This document shows, piece by piece, positions 32,128 through 40,650 of a stretch of 64,000 nucleotides of DNA. Both the position numbers and the translations under genes were made by a program. Origin of the DNA: Actinomyces sp. (GTDB lineage Bacteria > Actinomycetota > Actinomycetes > Actinomycetales > Actinomycetaceae). Under the pieces are notes generated by a model, which worked only from the letters and a program-made list of their open reading frames with translations, was not told the origin of the DNA and made no database searches. The stretch covers positions 62,001-126,000 of the forward strand of contig NZ_JAUNHI010000004.1 in assembly GCF_030524025.1 (NCBI RefSeq). Direction: 5' to 3'. Each line of letters opens with the position of its first letter. Position 1 is the first letter of the stretch.

Positions 32128-33561
32128 ATGGCTCAGAAGAAGCGGGGCCTGGGACGAGGGCTCCAGGCGCTCATCCCGGACGCGCAGGTCGAGGCTCCGG
32201 TGCGCCGCCCCTCGGACGTGTTCTTCCCGGAGGGCGCTCGTGAGGAGGAGACTGAGGCCGAGGAGACGTCCGCGCCGGCGCGGCGGCGCTCTGATGACGT
32301 GGCGGCCACGCTGCTGGCGCCCTCGAAGCGAACGAGGCGGCCCACGCGCAGCGGGACGAGGAAGAAGCCGGAGGCGGCACCCGCCGCGGAGGCGGCAGAC
32401 TCGGGCGATGGCCAGGACGATGTTTCACGTGAAACACCGGCGCCGTCGGCGGGAGGCGCGGCGTCCGGGTCGGCGCGGCGGCGCACGCCGGCTCGCCGCG
32501 AGGCAGGCAGAGGCCAGGAGGAGCGCCGCGAGACCGCCCCGAATTCCCGTCCGGTCGACGAGCCGGTCGAGGAGTCCGTCGAGGATCGGGCTGAGGTGCC
32601 GGTGGAGCAGAGCGAGCCGGAGGCGGCCGCGGTGGCCACGGGTTCCACGGAGGCCGCTGAGGAAGCCGCTTCGGCTGCTCAGGACCCGGAGGAGGAGCCC
32701 GCTGACGAGACGGTCGAACTCGTGCCGGTTCCCGGTGCGACTTTCGCCGAGTTGCCCGTTGATCTCATCACGCCCAACCCGCAGCAGCCCCGGCAGGTCT
32801 TCGACGAGGAGGACATCACCGAGCTGGCGGCCTCGATCCGTGAGGTGGGTCTTCTTCAGCCGATCGTCGTGCGGCGGGCGGATCTCGACGATGACGGCGG
32901 CGGCGAACCCCACTACGAGCTCATCATGGGTGAGCGTCGGCTCCGTGCCGCCAAAGAGGCGGGCATGGAGACAATTCCGGCCGTCGTGCGATCGACGGCG
33001 GATGAGGACCTGCTTCGCGACGCCCTTCTCGAGAACCTGCACCGCGTCCAGCTCAATCCCCTCGAGGAGGCGGCGGCGTACCAGCAGCTCCTCGAGGACT
33101 TCAACTGCACGCATGCCGAGTTGTCCCAGAAGATAGCCCGCTCACGTTCGCAGATCTCCAACACGCTGCGTCTCATGAAGCTGCCTCCCCTGGTGCAGCG
33201 ACGGTTGGCCGCCGGTGTGCTCTCGGCGGGCCATGCCCGCTCTCTGCTCGGTCTGCCCGACGCTGCGGCAATGGAGAGGCTGGCGCAGCGGATCGTCGCG
33301 GAGGGGCTGTCGGTGCGTGCGACGGAGGAGCTCGTCGCGCTTCACGACGAGCCGGCACCGGCGCGTGGAGCCGCCGTGCTGCGTGCGCGCAGCACCCCTC
33401 TGCCGGCGCTGTCGACGAGGCTGTCCGACGCTTTTGACACCCGCGTCAAAGTGACGCGGGGTGCGAAGAAGGGCAGGATCACGATCGAGTTCGCAGGCGA
33501 GGACGATCTGGCCCGTCTCATTGAGGCCCTCGCGCCGGGGACGTCGCTCGACGAGGACTAG
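32128..33561 (+). CDS. parB: Chromosome partitioning protein ParB
   Basis: A 477-residue CTPase/DNA-binding protein that spreads from parS. After [20 protein letters not shown] comes a long acidic/low-complexity region (about 25-200) that makes it much longer than B. subtilis or mycobacterial ParB. The core begins at [20 protein letters not shown], with the CTP motif [12 protein letters not shown], the arginine patch [20 protein letters not shown] and the helix-turn-helix [22 protein letters not shown]-terminal dimerisation domain follows. ATG 32128 follows GAGGAGGAG. A perfect parS lies inside the gene at 32421-32436. Confidence 0.96.
   Translation: MAQKKRGLGRGLQALIPDAQVEAPVRRPSDVFFPEGAREEETEAEETSAPARRRSDDVAATLLAPSKRTRRPTRSGTRKKPEAAPAAEAADSGDGQDDVSRETPAPSAGGAASGSARRRTPARREAGRGQEERRETAPNSRPVDEPVEESVEDRAEVPVEQSEPEAAAVATGSTEAAEEAASAAQDPEEEPADETVELVPVPGATFAELPVDLITPNPQQPRQVFDEEDITELAASIREVGLLQPIVVRRADLDDDGGGEPHYELIMGERRLRAAKEAGMETIPAVVRSTADEDLLRDALLENLHRVQLNPLEEAAAYQQLLEDFNCTHAELSQKIARSRSQISNTLRLMKLPPLVQRRLAAGVLSAGHARSLLGLPDAAAMERLAQRIVAEGLSVRATEELVALHDEPAPARGAAVLRARSTPLPALSTRLSDAFDTRVKVTRGAKKGRITIEFAGEDDLARLIEALAPGTSLDED
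32421..32436. other. parS site 1 (inside parB)
   Basis: Perfect TGTTTCACGTGAAACA within the low-complexity part of parB, where it encodes VSRET. Confidence 0.93.
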
Positions 33562-33570
33562 ACGACTATC

Positions 33571-33606
33571 AAGGGCGGGGCCCGCGTCAACGCGGGCCCC
33601 GCCCTT
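33571..33606 (+). terminator. parB terminator, fused to parS site 2
   Basis: A perfect 16-bp inverted repeat (33571-33586 and 33591-33606) with a 4-nt loop begins 9 bp after the parB stop. The last base of the descending arm is the first T of parS, so the run TTGTTT that would act as U-tract is provided by parS itself. Confidence 0.88.
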
Positions 33607-33621
33607 GTTTCACGTGAAACA
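33606..33621. other. parS site 2
   Basis: Perfect 16-bp parS sequence, overlapping the final base of the parB terminator hairpin. Confidence 0.94.
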
Positions 33622-34241
33622 TCTGGCGGACGCTCAAGCGATGTAGTCCGCGAGGATCGTCCGTGCCGGGCAACGCATAAGCGACTTGGCTGGTGGGGAG
33701 GACGATCGCCGACGCCGAAACACTTGTCGCCTCCATACCAGGCACTCTCCCCGTGGGCGGACGACAAGTTCGGCGCGCGGCCCGTCGTGTGCGACGGCGA
33801 TGCTCGGGCTCGATAGCTGTTGTCCTCGCGGCACACGCTCACGTAGCCCTGATGCCACACGCTCGTCGGCGGGCGACATGATGGTCGTCGACAACCGCTA
33901 TCGGAATAGCAAGGTCGCCGGGTGCGTCCAGCGCTCCCGACCGGCCGCCAGGCGCTACCCCGAGTGCCGCAGGGTGGGTGAGCCCATGCCTGGGAGAGCG
34001 TTTCATCCGGCTCCGCTCAAGCCTGAACCGCAGGGCGGGCTGTAGGAGCCGCGTCCTCAGTAGACGGATGTCGCCTGATGAGAGACCCGGTCAGTTCGTT
34101 GTTCGGACTGTCGTTGTGTGGTCGTCCGTTGACCGCAGGGTGAAGGGCGCGCGCATGATCCGGCTGGTCACCGGGGTAACGTCGTCTCGCGGGCGGCGAT
34201 GCCCGGTAAGCACGACCGCCCCTGATCGGCGGGTGGAGGCG

Positions 34242-34257
34242 TGTTTCACGTGAAACA
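34242..34257. other. parS site 3
   Basis: Perfect 16-bp parS, preceded by the purine-rich GGTGGAGGCG shared in variant form by sites 4-6. Downstream sequence (AAAACCGTCTCCCGGTGCG and GCCGGTAGT) resembles that after site 5. Confidence 0.94.
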
Positions 34258-34431
34258 CCCACGCGGAAAACCGTCTCCCGGTGCGCCGGTAGTCGTGTAG
34301 CGCGGTGTCCGTGGTTGCATCGAATCCGGGCGCGGTCGCCTTGGACTCCTTGAAGCGAACCTCTGACGGTTCTCTCGATCGGAGTCCTCACGTTATAGCC
34401 TCTTCTGCTCTGGACCCTCCCGGCTTGCGAG

Positions 34432-34600
34432 GTGGTGCTTGGCGAGTCCTCTCCCGATCTCGTGCGCAGCGTGCGGTACGAGGCGATCAACACCTTGTCG
34501 TCGGTGGACGGAGACGCGGTCGGCAGTGCCGAGTGCGGTCGGTCGGGCTCGGACCGGTTCCCACGCAAAGGTGGTCGCCACCGCGCCCTATACGCGATTA
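34432..34600 (+). pseudogene. IS256-family transposase N-terminal fragment
   Basis: The plus-strand reading beginning VLGESSPDLVRSVRYEAINT, then SSVDGDAVGSAECG and KGGRHRALYA, resembles the N-terminal region of actinobacterial IS256-family (Mutator) transposases, which carry a similar L-x-SPDLLR...DADAVCGAEYG...RNGYRHR pattern. The similarity stops after about 55 residues. No start codon with ribosome-binding site or catalytic region remains, so it is a relic. Identification is from pattern memory and needs a protein search. Confidence 0.5.
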
Positions 34601-34763
34601 TGTTCAAGTCTGTCGCCGCTGACGCCCGGCGCGTACTGACCAGCTTCACCCGTCAGTCGCCCGAAGGACCGTTACACGACTCAACGGGGGTTGACCTTGA
34701 CCAGCCTCGCTGGCACGTTCAGTAGATAGTTGCGCCGCAGCGCATGCGCGGCGGGGAGGGGCG

Positions 34764-34779
34764 TGTTTCACGTGAAACA
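34764..34779. other. parS site 4
   Basis: Perfect 16-bp parS; the 100 bp after it recur after site 6, including an identical 46-bp block. Confidence 0.94.
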
Positions 34780-34809
34780 CACACCCGGACCGTACCGCCG
34801 GTGAGCCGG

Positions 34810-34855
34810 GAACTGCGCTGATCCTGTGGTGCCGTACGGTCTGCGTCCCCCTCCT
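34810..34855. repeat. 46-bp direct repeat, copy 1
   Basis: Identical to 35678-35723 and lying 31 bp after parS site 4. Similarity continues more weakly on both sides (about 34754-34905 against 35620-35775), showing that a parS-containing module was duplicated. Confidence 0.9.
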
Positions 34856-34935
34856 CCGGTAGAGACCATGAACGGGTGGCGACGACGGGCGCAACCACCA
34901 GTGATGCGGATCCCTGGGATCATCAGGGAGGGCTG

Positions 34936-34951
34936 TGTTTCACGTGAAACA
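34936..34951. other. parS site 5
   Basis: Perfect 16-bp parS, flanked downstream by the module that also follows site 3. Confidence 0.94.
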
Positions 34952-35089
34952 CACACCCGGGACACCGTCTGCTCGCTGTGCCGGTAGTTGGTATGGCGGT
35001 CGGCACCGCGCCCAGGACATGACTGTCTTGACGTCTGTTGCTGCCGACGCCCCTACTGCCCGCAAGGCAGGCATTGTGATCAGCGCAGT

Positions 35090-35535
35090 CGCTACAGTTG
35101 CCGACCGAGACGGACACGCAAAGACCTCGGTATACGGGTTGGGACAGGCCACGGGGACGGTGCGGAACAGCTTCCTCGCTGATCTCCTCGTCCGCGGCCG
35201 GGCCGGGGTGAGGAGAGCGATCTCCCGCACCCATACCGAGCTCGTGGATGCGATCGCCGCGCACCTGCGCTGTGAGGTCGGACAACTCAACCGAGCGACC
35301 GAACGAGGACATCCGCCGCATCGATGCCGTGGGTAGGTTCCCGACTCGCGACGCGACAGTCCGTCTCGTCGGTGCGGTCCTGGCAGGACAGGCCGACGAA
35401 GAGGCACGATAACGCAAACATCTCAGCCTCGACGTTCTGAGCCGATGCCACCTTCGCTCCGTCCTCGCTAACGACAACAGAACCACGGTCTATCCCTGCC
35501 TGCCCTGGCCTCTTGACCCCAGATCAGCCGACTGA
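35090..35535 (+). pseudogene. IS256-family transposase C-terminal fragment
   Basis: From 35278 the reading SDNSTERPNEDIRRIDAVGR, FPTRDATVRLVGAVL and, after an in-frame TAA at 35410-35412, KHLSLDVLSRC matches the well-conserved C-terminus of IS256-family transposases (WSNNP-ERLN-EIRRR-DVVGIFP-R-A-IRLVGAVL pattern). Upstream, in another frame, VRNSFLADLLVRGRAG resembles the family's CRTHFMANLL segment, so a frameshift is also present. Thus it is a dead remnant. TTACAC and a TTGACC-containing end sequence follow its stop, possibly the old right end. Confidence 0.65.
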
Positions 35536-35629
35536 CCGTTACACACGCAGAGAGAGTCAACCTTGACCGGACTCGTTAGCCGGTTCGGTTGGCAGCAGCA
35601 CGCCCGTATCCGCGCGACGGGGAGAAGCG

Positions 35630-35645
35630 TGTTTCACGTGAAACA
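35630..35645. other. parS site 6
   Basis: Perfect 16-bp parS, preceded by GGGGAGAAGCG and followed by the duplicated module described at site 4. Confidence 0.94.
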
Positions 35646-35677
35646 CCGTCCCTGAAACCGCATTGCTGGTGAGCAGA

Positions 35678-35723
35678 GAACTGCGCTGATCCTGTGGTGC
35701 CGTACGGTCTGCGTCCCCCTCCT
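35678..35723. repeat. 46-bp direct repeat, copy 2
   Basis: Second identical copy of 34810-34855, 32 bp after parS site 6. The region 35780-36140 that follows has no convincing gene: its open frames lack ribosome-binding sites and recognisable domains. Confidence 0.9.
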
Positions 35724-36147
35724 TCAGTCGGGACGAAGAACGCGGGCGACGACGGGTGCGGCCGTCACCAACGCCGGTGAAGCAGCCGACGGATCAGGAA
35801 CGGGCTCGCCTGCGGAAGAACGTGCTGGACGATATAGGGTCGGTGATGAAGCCCGCAGCCATCGCGGCGTACCTGGAGAACAGCCGGGAAGGAGGCCTCG
35901 AAGGACTCGACCGGCTGCCCGTTTTGCAGGACACGTCCCGCCACCGTGCACGCCTCCCCGTTCCAGGGCACTCCTACCTCGGAAAGGGGGCGTCGTCGAA
36001 GCAGTTTCGAATCCGGCCGTCAGCGGCCGCGCAGGTGTTTGAGGACAGCCCAGGCCATCACCGGGACCTGCGGAGGGAGCTCGCCACACGCGCCGCCGGC
36101 GCAGCGAGTGTTCCGCTCGACCGCAGCCTGCACTGTCGAGAAGACCG

Positions 36148-36163
36148 TGCTTCACGTGAAACA
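36148..36163. other. parS-like site 7 (one mismatch)
   Basis: TGCTTCACGTGAAACA differs from the consensus only at position 3. Confidence 0.8.
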
Positions 36164-36227
36164 TACGGGATCGAGGACATGGCGCCGCCCCGCCTCCACC
36201 GCGGCCGCCTCCGTCTGCGGGGACTCA

Positions 36228-36243
36228 TGTTTCACGTGCAACA
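36228..36243. other. parS-like site 8 (one mismatch)
   Basis: TGTTTCACGTGCAACA differs at one position. It overlaps the foot of the ddl terminator hairpin by three bases. Confidence 0.8.
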
Positions 36244-36276
36244 CGGGCTCCCCTCCGGTCGAAGGGGAGCCCGTGT
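36241..36276 (-). terminator. Terminator of the ddl gene, fused to parS-like site 8
   Basis: Arms ACACGGGCTCCCCT (36241-36254) and its perfect complement (36263-36276) with an 8-nt loop, 11 bp past the stop of the minus-strand ligase gene. On the minus strand the hairpin runs into TGTTGCACG, which is the parS-like sequence. Confidence 0.88.
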
Positions 36277-36287
36277 CGCTTCAAGAA

Positions 36288-37259
36288 TCACGGAGTGACG
36301 AATGGCGAATGGACGAGTGCGTCGTACAGGGCCGGCAGGTCACCGTCTGCCTCTGCGGCGAGCGGTAGGAGCGAAGTCTCCGTCATCCCGGGAACGACGT
36401 TGACGTCGATGAACCACGGTGTTCCCTGGTCGTCAAGGATGAGATCGGTCCGGGAGATATTGCCCAGACCGAGGGTGGTGTGGACTGTCAGGGCGGTGTC
36501 CTGGACCCGCGCCAAAGCCCCCTGCGGCAGCCGCGCCGGCACAAAGTACTCCGAGCGGCCGGGGTTGTAGCGGGCGTCGAAGTCGTACTGGCCCTCCGTG
36601 ACAACCTCGACCGGCGGCAGCGCCCGGGGACCCTCTCCCGTGTCGACCACCGAGATGGCGAGCTCGGTCCCGCTGACGTACTTCTCAATGAGAGCGCGCT
36701 CGTCATAGGAGAAGCAGGCCACCATAGCGCGGCGGAGCTCGTCGGCGTCGGTCACGTAGGACACGCCGAGCCCCGAGCCGCCCTGGTTGGGCTTGACGAT
36801 GACCGGCAGGTCGAGGTGGGAGGCGACGACGCCGAGGACATCCTGCGCTCCGAGCTGGCTGAAGTAGGCCTTGGGCAGCGTGACCGAGTCGGGTGTGAGC
36901 ACGCCCCCGGTGCGCACGGTGGCCTTGGCGGTCGGCTTGAACGACGCACGCTGACAACCATCGGAGTGGGTGCCGACGTAGGGCAGCCCAAGGGCGATGA
37001 GGACGTTCTGCAGGCCACCATCCTCACCGTCACCACCGTGGACAAGAGGCCACACGACATCCGGTCCGAATGCGCGCAGTGAGGCGATGGTGCGGGCGTC
37101 CACGTCGAGGACGATGACGGTGTGACCCAGGTGCTTGAGGACACCGGCCACCCGGTTCCCCGACCGGAGGGAGACATCGCGCTCATGGCTGAGGCCTCCG
37201 GCAAGGATGGCGATGCGGAGCGGGTCGCTCGTCTCGTGGAGCGGAGCAGAGGTCGTCAT
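36288..37259 (-). CDS. ddl: D-alanine-D-alanine ligase-like ATP-grasp enzyme
   Basis: A 323-residue ATP-grasp protein. N-terminal LAGGLSHERDVSLRSGNRVA, then VVWPLVHGGDGEDGGLQNVL, the ATP-binding PVIVKPNQGGSGLGVSYV, EKYVSGTELAISVV and the metal-binding FIDVNVVPGMTETSLLPLAA are all typical of Ddl. It would join two D-alanines for the peptidoglycan stem peptide. It is slightly shorter than E. coli DdlA/DdlB-type enzymes plus linkers; a second Ddl elsewhere in the genome is possible. It lies 9 bp after the aminotransferase gene on the same strand. Confidence 0.85.
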   Translation of the reverse strand: MTTSAPLHETSDPLRIAILAGGLSHERDVSLRSGNRVAGVLKHLGHTVIVLDVDARTIASLRAFGPDVVWPLVHGGDGEDGGLQNVLIALGLPYVGTHSDGCQRASFKPTAKATVRTGGVLTPDSVTLPKAYFSQLGAQDVLGVVASHLDLPVIVKPNQGGSGLGVSYVTDADELRRAMVACFSYDERALIEKYVSGTELAISVVDTGEGPRALPPVEVVTEGQYDFDARYNPGRSEYFVPARLPQGALARVQDTALTVHTTLGLGNISRTDLILDDQGTPWFIDVNVVPGMTETSLLPLAAEADGDLPALYDALVHSPFVTP

Positions 37260-37268
37260 GTCATGTCC

Positions 37269-38576
37269 TCAGATCTGGTCGGGTGCCGGCGCAACAACGC
37301 CGTCTGACGGCAAGGAACGGGTCGGGCCGAAGAGGGACACGAGCTCCAGGTCCTGGTTGACGACCTCGGACAGGCGCCGCACGCCCTCTCTGATCTCGAC
37401 GGGTTCCGGGTAGCAGAAGGACAGGCGCATGTGATCCTGCCCGGAGACTCCTCCGGGGAAGAACGCCGTACCGGACACGTACGCAACGAGGTTGGTCACC
37501 GCGCGCGGGAGCATGTCCTTGGCGTCCAGACCCTGGGGAAGCCTCACCCACACGTAGAAACCGCCGTCGGGGACGTTCCACGTGCACATGGGCATGAACT
37601 CCTCGAGCGCGGCGATCATGGCGTCCCGGCGACCACGGTACATGCCGCGGAACTCCTCGATCTGCTGCCTCCAGTCGAAGTGGTCGAGGTACATCGAGAT
37701 CGAGTACTGGCCGACCGAGCTCGGGCACAGGATCGCCGCCTCGGAGGCGAGCTTCATCTTCTCGCGTACAGCCGCCGGGGCAACCGCCCACCCTACGCGG
37801 TACCCGGGAGCGAAGATCTTGGAGAAGGAGCCGAGGTAGACGACGTCCTCGGGGGCCAGCGTCTTCAGCGCCGTGTATGTCTGCCCGTCGAAGCCGAGGA
37901 GTCCGTAGGGGTTGTCCTCGACGATGAGAATATGATGCCTCCGGCAGATCTCGATGATCTGAGGACGCCTCTCCTCCGAGAGGGTGACCCCGGCCGGATT
38001 GTGGAAGTTCGGCAGGCAGTAGAAGAACTTGATGGGACGCCCGGCCTTCTCCAGCCGGATGATCCTGTCCTCCAAGGCCTCGGGGATGACGCCTTCGGCA
38101 TCGATGGGGACCTGCTGGACATCGGCCTGGTAGGTCGCGAAGATCGACAACGAGCCGACATAGGTCGGCGCCTCGGCGAGAATGACGTCGCCGGGGTCGA
38201 TGAAGAGCTCGGTGACAATATCGACCGCCTGCTGCGACCCGGTAGTGATGATGACGTCCTCGGGATCGGCCGAGATCCCTTCCAGCGCCATGATCTCGGG
38301 GATCTGCTCGCGCAGCCGGGGAAGCCCCTGCCCGTTGCCGTACTGAAGGGCGCGGCCCCCGTCCTTGCGGATCATCTGCGCCGTGGCGTCGGCCAGGCGG
38401 TCAAGGGGAAGATCCTTGAGGTTGGGCATCCCCCCCGCCAGCGAGACGACCTCCGGACGGGCGGCGACGGCGAATAGTGAGCGTGTCTCGGAGGCCCGCA
38501 GGCCATGAGCTCGAGCGGCGTAGCTGTCCAGCCACGGGTCGAGCCGATTGCCTTTCACCTGATGAGTCTCGCTCAC
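37269..38576 (-). CDS. PLP-dependent aminotransferase (class I/II)
   Basis: A 435-residue fold-type I aminotransferase. Signature elements: VVSLAGGMPNLKDLPLDRLA, ALQYGNGQGLPRLREQI, ITTGSQQAVDIVTELF, FYCLPNFHNPAGVTLSEERR, VEDNPYGLLGFDG and the PLP lysine in LGSFSKIFAPGYRVGW. It most resembles the 2-aminoadipate/LysN-like and valine-pyruvate-like group; the substrate is not fixed by sequence. GTG 38576 follows GGAAGGAGCAGGAC. The same gene order (ParB, Ddl-like ligase, aminotransferase) seems familiar in actinobacteria. Confidence 0.9.
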   Translation of the reverse strand: MSETHQVKGNRLDPWLDSYAARAHGLRASETRSLFAVAARPEVVSLAGGMPNLKDLPLDRLADATAQMIRKDGGRALQYGNGQGLPRLREQIPEIMALEGISADPEDVIITTGSQQAVDIVTELFIDPGDVILAEAPTYVGSLSIFATYQADVQQVPIDAEGVIPEALEDRIIRLEKAGRPIKFFYCLPNFHNPAGVTLSEERRPQIIEICRRHHILIVEDNPYGLLGFDGQTYTALKTLAPEDVVYLGSFSKIFAPGYRVGWAVAPAAVREKMKLASEAAILCPSSVGQYSISMYLDHFDWRQQIEEFRGMYRGRRDAMIAALEEFMPMCTWNVPDGGFYVWVRLPQGLDAKDMLPRAVTNLVAYVSGTAFFPGGVSGQDHMRLSFCYPEPVEIREGVRRLSEVVNQDLELVSLFGPTRSLPSDGVVAPAPDQI

Positions 38577-38704
38577 GTCCTGCTCCTTCCTCGGCGCGTC
38601 CGGGGCGTCGATGAGCCATAGTCTCTCACGGGAGGCCGATATCGATATCCCGGCCGAGACCAGAACCACGCGGCCACCACAGTGGAGCGCCTCCGAGGCC
38701 GCCC

Positions 38705-38720
38705 TGTTTCACGTGAAACA
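38705..38720. other. parS site 9
   Basis: Perfect 16-bp parS between the aminotransferase start and the thrC stop, about 2.5 kb away from the main array. Confidence 0.94.
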
Positions 38721-38754
38721 TCTGCGCCACGGCCGGCGGGCCCGGTGGGGCCCC

Positions 38755-40185
38755 TCAGGCAGGCCGGGCCCCGCGGGCGACGATCTCGCGCAGCGCGTCG
38801 AGATCGTTGGGGATCTCCGTGACGTGTTGCTCGCGGGCGAGAAGCTCGGTGATGACCGGTGGGACCGGCGGTGCGCTCCCCAGAGCCTCGGTGACGGTCT
38901 CGGGGAACTTGTCGGCGGCAGCGGTCTCCAGAACCAGTGTCGGAAAACCGGGCTCCATGAGTCGCAGCGCGACAGTGACGCCGTCGGCGGTGTGCGGGTC
39001 GATGAGGACACCGCTGCGTTCTTGGACAAGGCGGATCGACGCCAGCCGGTCCTCGTGGGTCGAGGTGCCCGAGACGAAGCCGAACTCCTCGCGCAGACGA
39101 TCGAGCTGATCAGACAGGTCGAGCAGACCCGCGCGCTCGAGCTCGGGCCACCGGCGGGCGAAGTCCTGCGGGCCGAGGAGCTCGGCGATGAAGCGCTCCA
39201 GGTTCGATGCCTTGGAGATGTCCATGGACGGGCTCGATGTCGCCAGCGTCTCCCCCCGGGAGCGGGGCCGATAGACCCCGGTGGAGAAGAACTCGTCGAG
39301 CACGTTGTTCTCATTGGTGGCCAGGATGAGCCGACGGATGGGGACACCCATCCTCCGAGCAAGATGACCGGCGTAGATGTTGCCGAAGTTGCCTGAGGGT
39401 ACGACGACGTCGATCGCTACTCCGTGACGCTGTTCCGGCGCCGTTGCGTCTGAGGCACGCAGCCAGGCCCAGACGTAGTAGACGATCTGGGCGGCGATCC
39501 GGCCGATGTTGATCGAGTTGACGGCACCCAGGGAATGCTCGGCCTTGAAGGCGGCATCGCTGTTGAGCGCCTTGACCAGGTTCTGGCAGTCGTCGAAGAC
39601 TCCGTCGACCGCGATGTTGTGGATATTGGGGTCGCTCAGCGAATACATCTGGGCACGCTGCACATCGCTCATCCGGCCCTGCGGGGAAAGCATGAAGACG
39701 GCAACGCCGTCCTGACCGCGGAAGGCGTGCTCGGCGGCCGACCCCGTGTCCCCGCTCGTGGCCCCCACGATGGTGAGCACGCGGCCCGTGCGCTCCAAGA
39801 CATAGGGAATTGCCTGGCCGAGGAACTGCATGGCGAGGTCCTTGAAGGCCATGGTCGGCCCATGTGACAGGCCGACGAGCGCCAGGCCGGCGGCCACCTC
39901 CTCCACCTCCCGCAGCGGCACGACCGGCGCGGGGAACCTCGCGAGGCCGTAAGCGGCCGAGGTCATCGCGGCCAGGTCCGCACGGGGCAGGTCCGAGGCG
40001 TAGAGGCCGATCACTTCGGTCGCCAGCTCGGGGTAGCTCAGCCGGCGCCAGGACTCCAGGGTGTCCGGCGTGAGCGCCGGGACCGCCGCGGGCACCGCCA
40101 GCCCGCCGTCTGGCGCCAGGCCGGAGATGAGGACCTCGGTGAAGCCCGCGGGGTCCATCCCGCCGCGTGTCGAGATGTAGTGCAT
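38755..40185 (-). CDS. thrC: Threonine synthase
   Basis: A 476-residue PLP enzyme that converts O-phosphohomoserine to threonine. MHYISTRGG is the family N-terminus; the PLP lysine is in HGPTMAFKDLAMQFLG; the phosphate-binding loop region has GATSGDTGSAAEHAFRG; SINIGRIAAQIVYYVWAW and VPSGNFGNIYAGHLARRMG are conserved. This long two-domain type matches enterobacterial and actinobacterial ThrC. ATG 40185 is chosen by family alignment; an in-frame start at 40239 would add an unmatched extension. Confidence 0.95.
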   Translation of the reverse strand: MHYISTRGGMDPAGFTEVLISGLAPDGGLAVPAAVPALTPDTLESWRRLSYPELATEVIGLYASDLPRADLAAMTSAAYGLARFPAPVVPLREVEEVAAGLALVGLSHGPTMAFKDLAMQFLGQAIPYVLERTGRVLTIVGATSGDTGSAAEHAFRGQDGVAVFMLSPQGRMSDVQRAQMYSLSDPNIHNIAVDGVFDDCQNLVKALNSDAAFKAEHSLGAVNSINIGRIAAQIVYYVWAWLRASDATAPEQRHGVAIDVVVPSGNFGNIYAGHLARRMGVPIRRLILATNENNVLDEFFSTGVYRPRSRGETLATSSPSMDISKASNLERFIAELLGPQDFARRWPELERAGLLDLSDQLDRLREEFGFVSGTSTHEDRLASIRLVQERSGVLIDPHTADGVTVALRLMEPGFPTLVLETAAADKFPETVTEALGSAPPVPPVITELLAREQHVTEIPNDLDALREIVARGARPA

Positions 40186-40299
40186 GTGTCCGCTTTCGCT
40201 CGCTGAGGGCGCAGTCGAAACTATGCTACCAGCGCCCACTATATGGGACAGAGGCGACCGCGATGCGGCACGGTAGTGGCCTGGGTCACTGCCTGCGTG

Positions 40300-40626
40300 T
40301 CAGGCGAGCACCCGCTCGACCTCGGCCTTAAAGGCGGCCTTGGGGCGTGAGCCGGAGAACTGGTGGAACACCTCGCCCTCGCGCACCACCGCGAAGGTCG
40401 GGATCGAGCGCACACCGAAGGAGCGGGCGGTCGCCGGGTTGGCGTCGACGTCGATGGACACGAACTTGACCGCGTCACCGAGCTCCTTGGCGACCTCCTC
40501 GACCACCGGCGCCATCTGGCGGCAGGGGCCGCACCACTCGGCCCAGAAGTCGACGACGACGGGGACCTCGGAGGCCAGGACCTCCGACTCGAAGGTGGAG
40601 TCAGTGACCTCGGTGCTGTGGGACAT
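40300..40626 (-). CDS. trxA: Thioredoxin
   Basis: A 108-residue cytosolic thioredoxin with the redox motif WCGPC in VVVDFWAEWCGPCRQMAP and the cis-proline region RSIPTFAVV. It reduces protein disulfides using electrons from the reductase encoded immediately upstream on the same strand (24 nt gap). Confidence 0.97.
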   Translation of the reverse strand: MSHSTEVTDSTFESEVLASEVPVVVDFWAEWCGPCRQMAPVVEEVAKELGDAVKFVSIDVDANPATARSFGVRSIPTFAVVREGEVFHQFSGSRPKAAFKAEVERVLA

Positions 40627-40650
40627 GGTTCTTCTCCTCAGGTGGGGCGC

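Noticed and set aside
34935..35336. 133-residue frame starting inside parS site 5
   Set aside because: The start codon lies within parS, and only part of the reading resembles a transposase fragment; treated as a relic.
35756..36298. 180-residue plus-strand frame after parS site 6
   Set aside because: No ribosome-binding site, no recognisable domain, and it runs through two parS-like sites and into the ddl terminator. Composition fits non-coding DNA.
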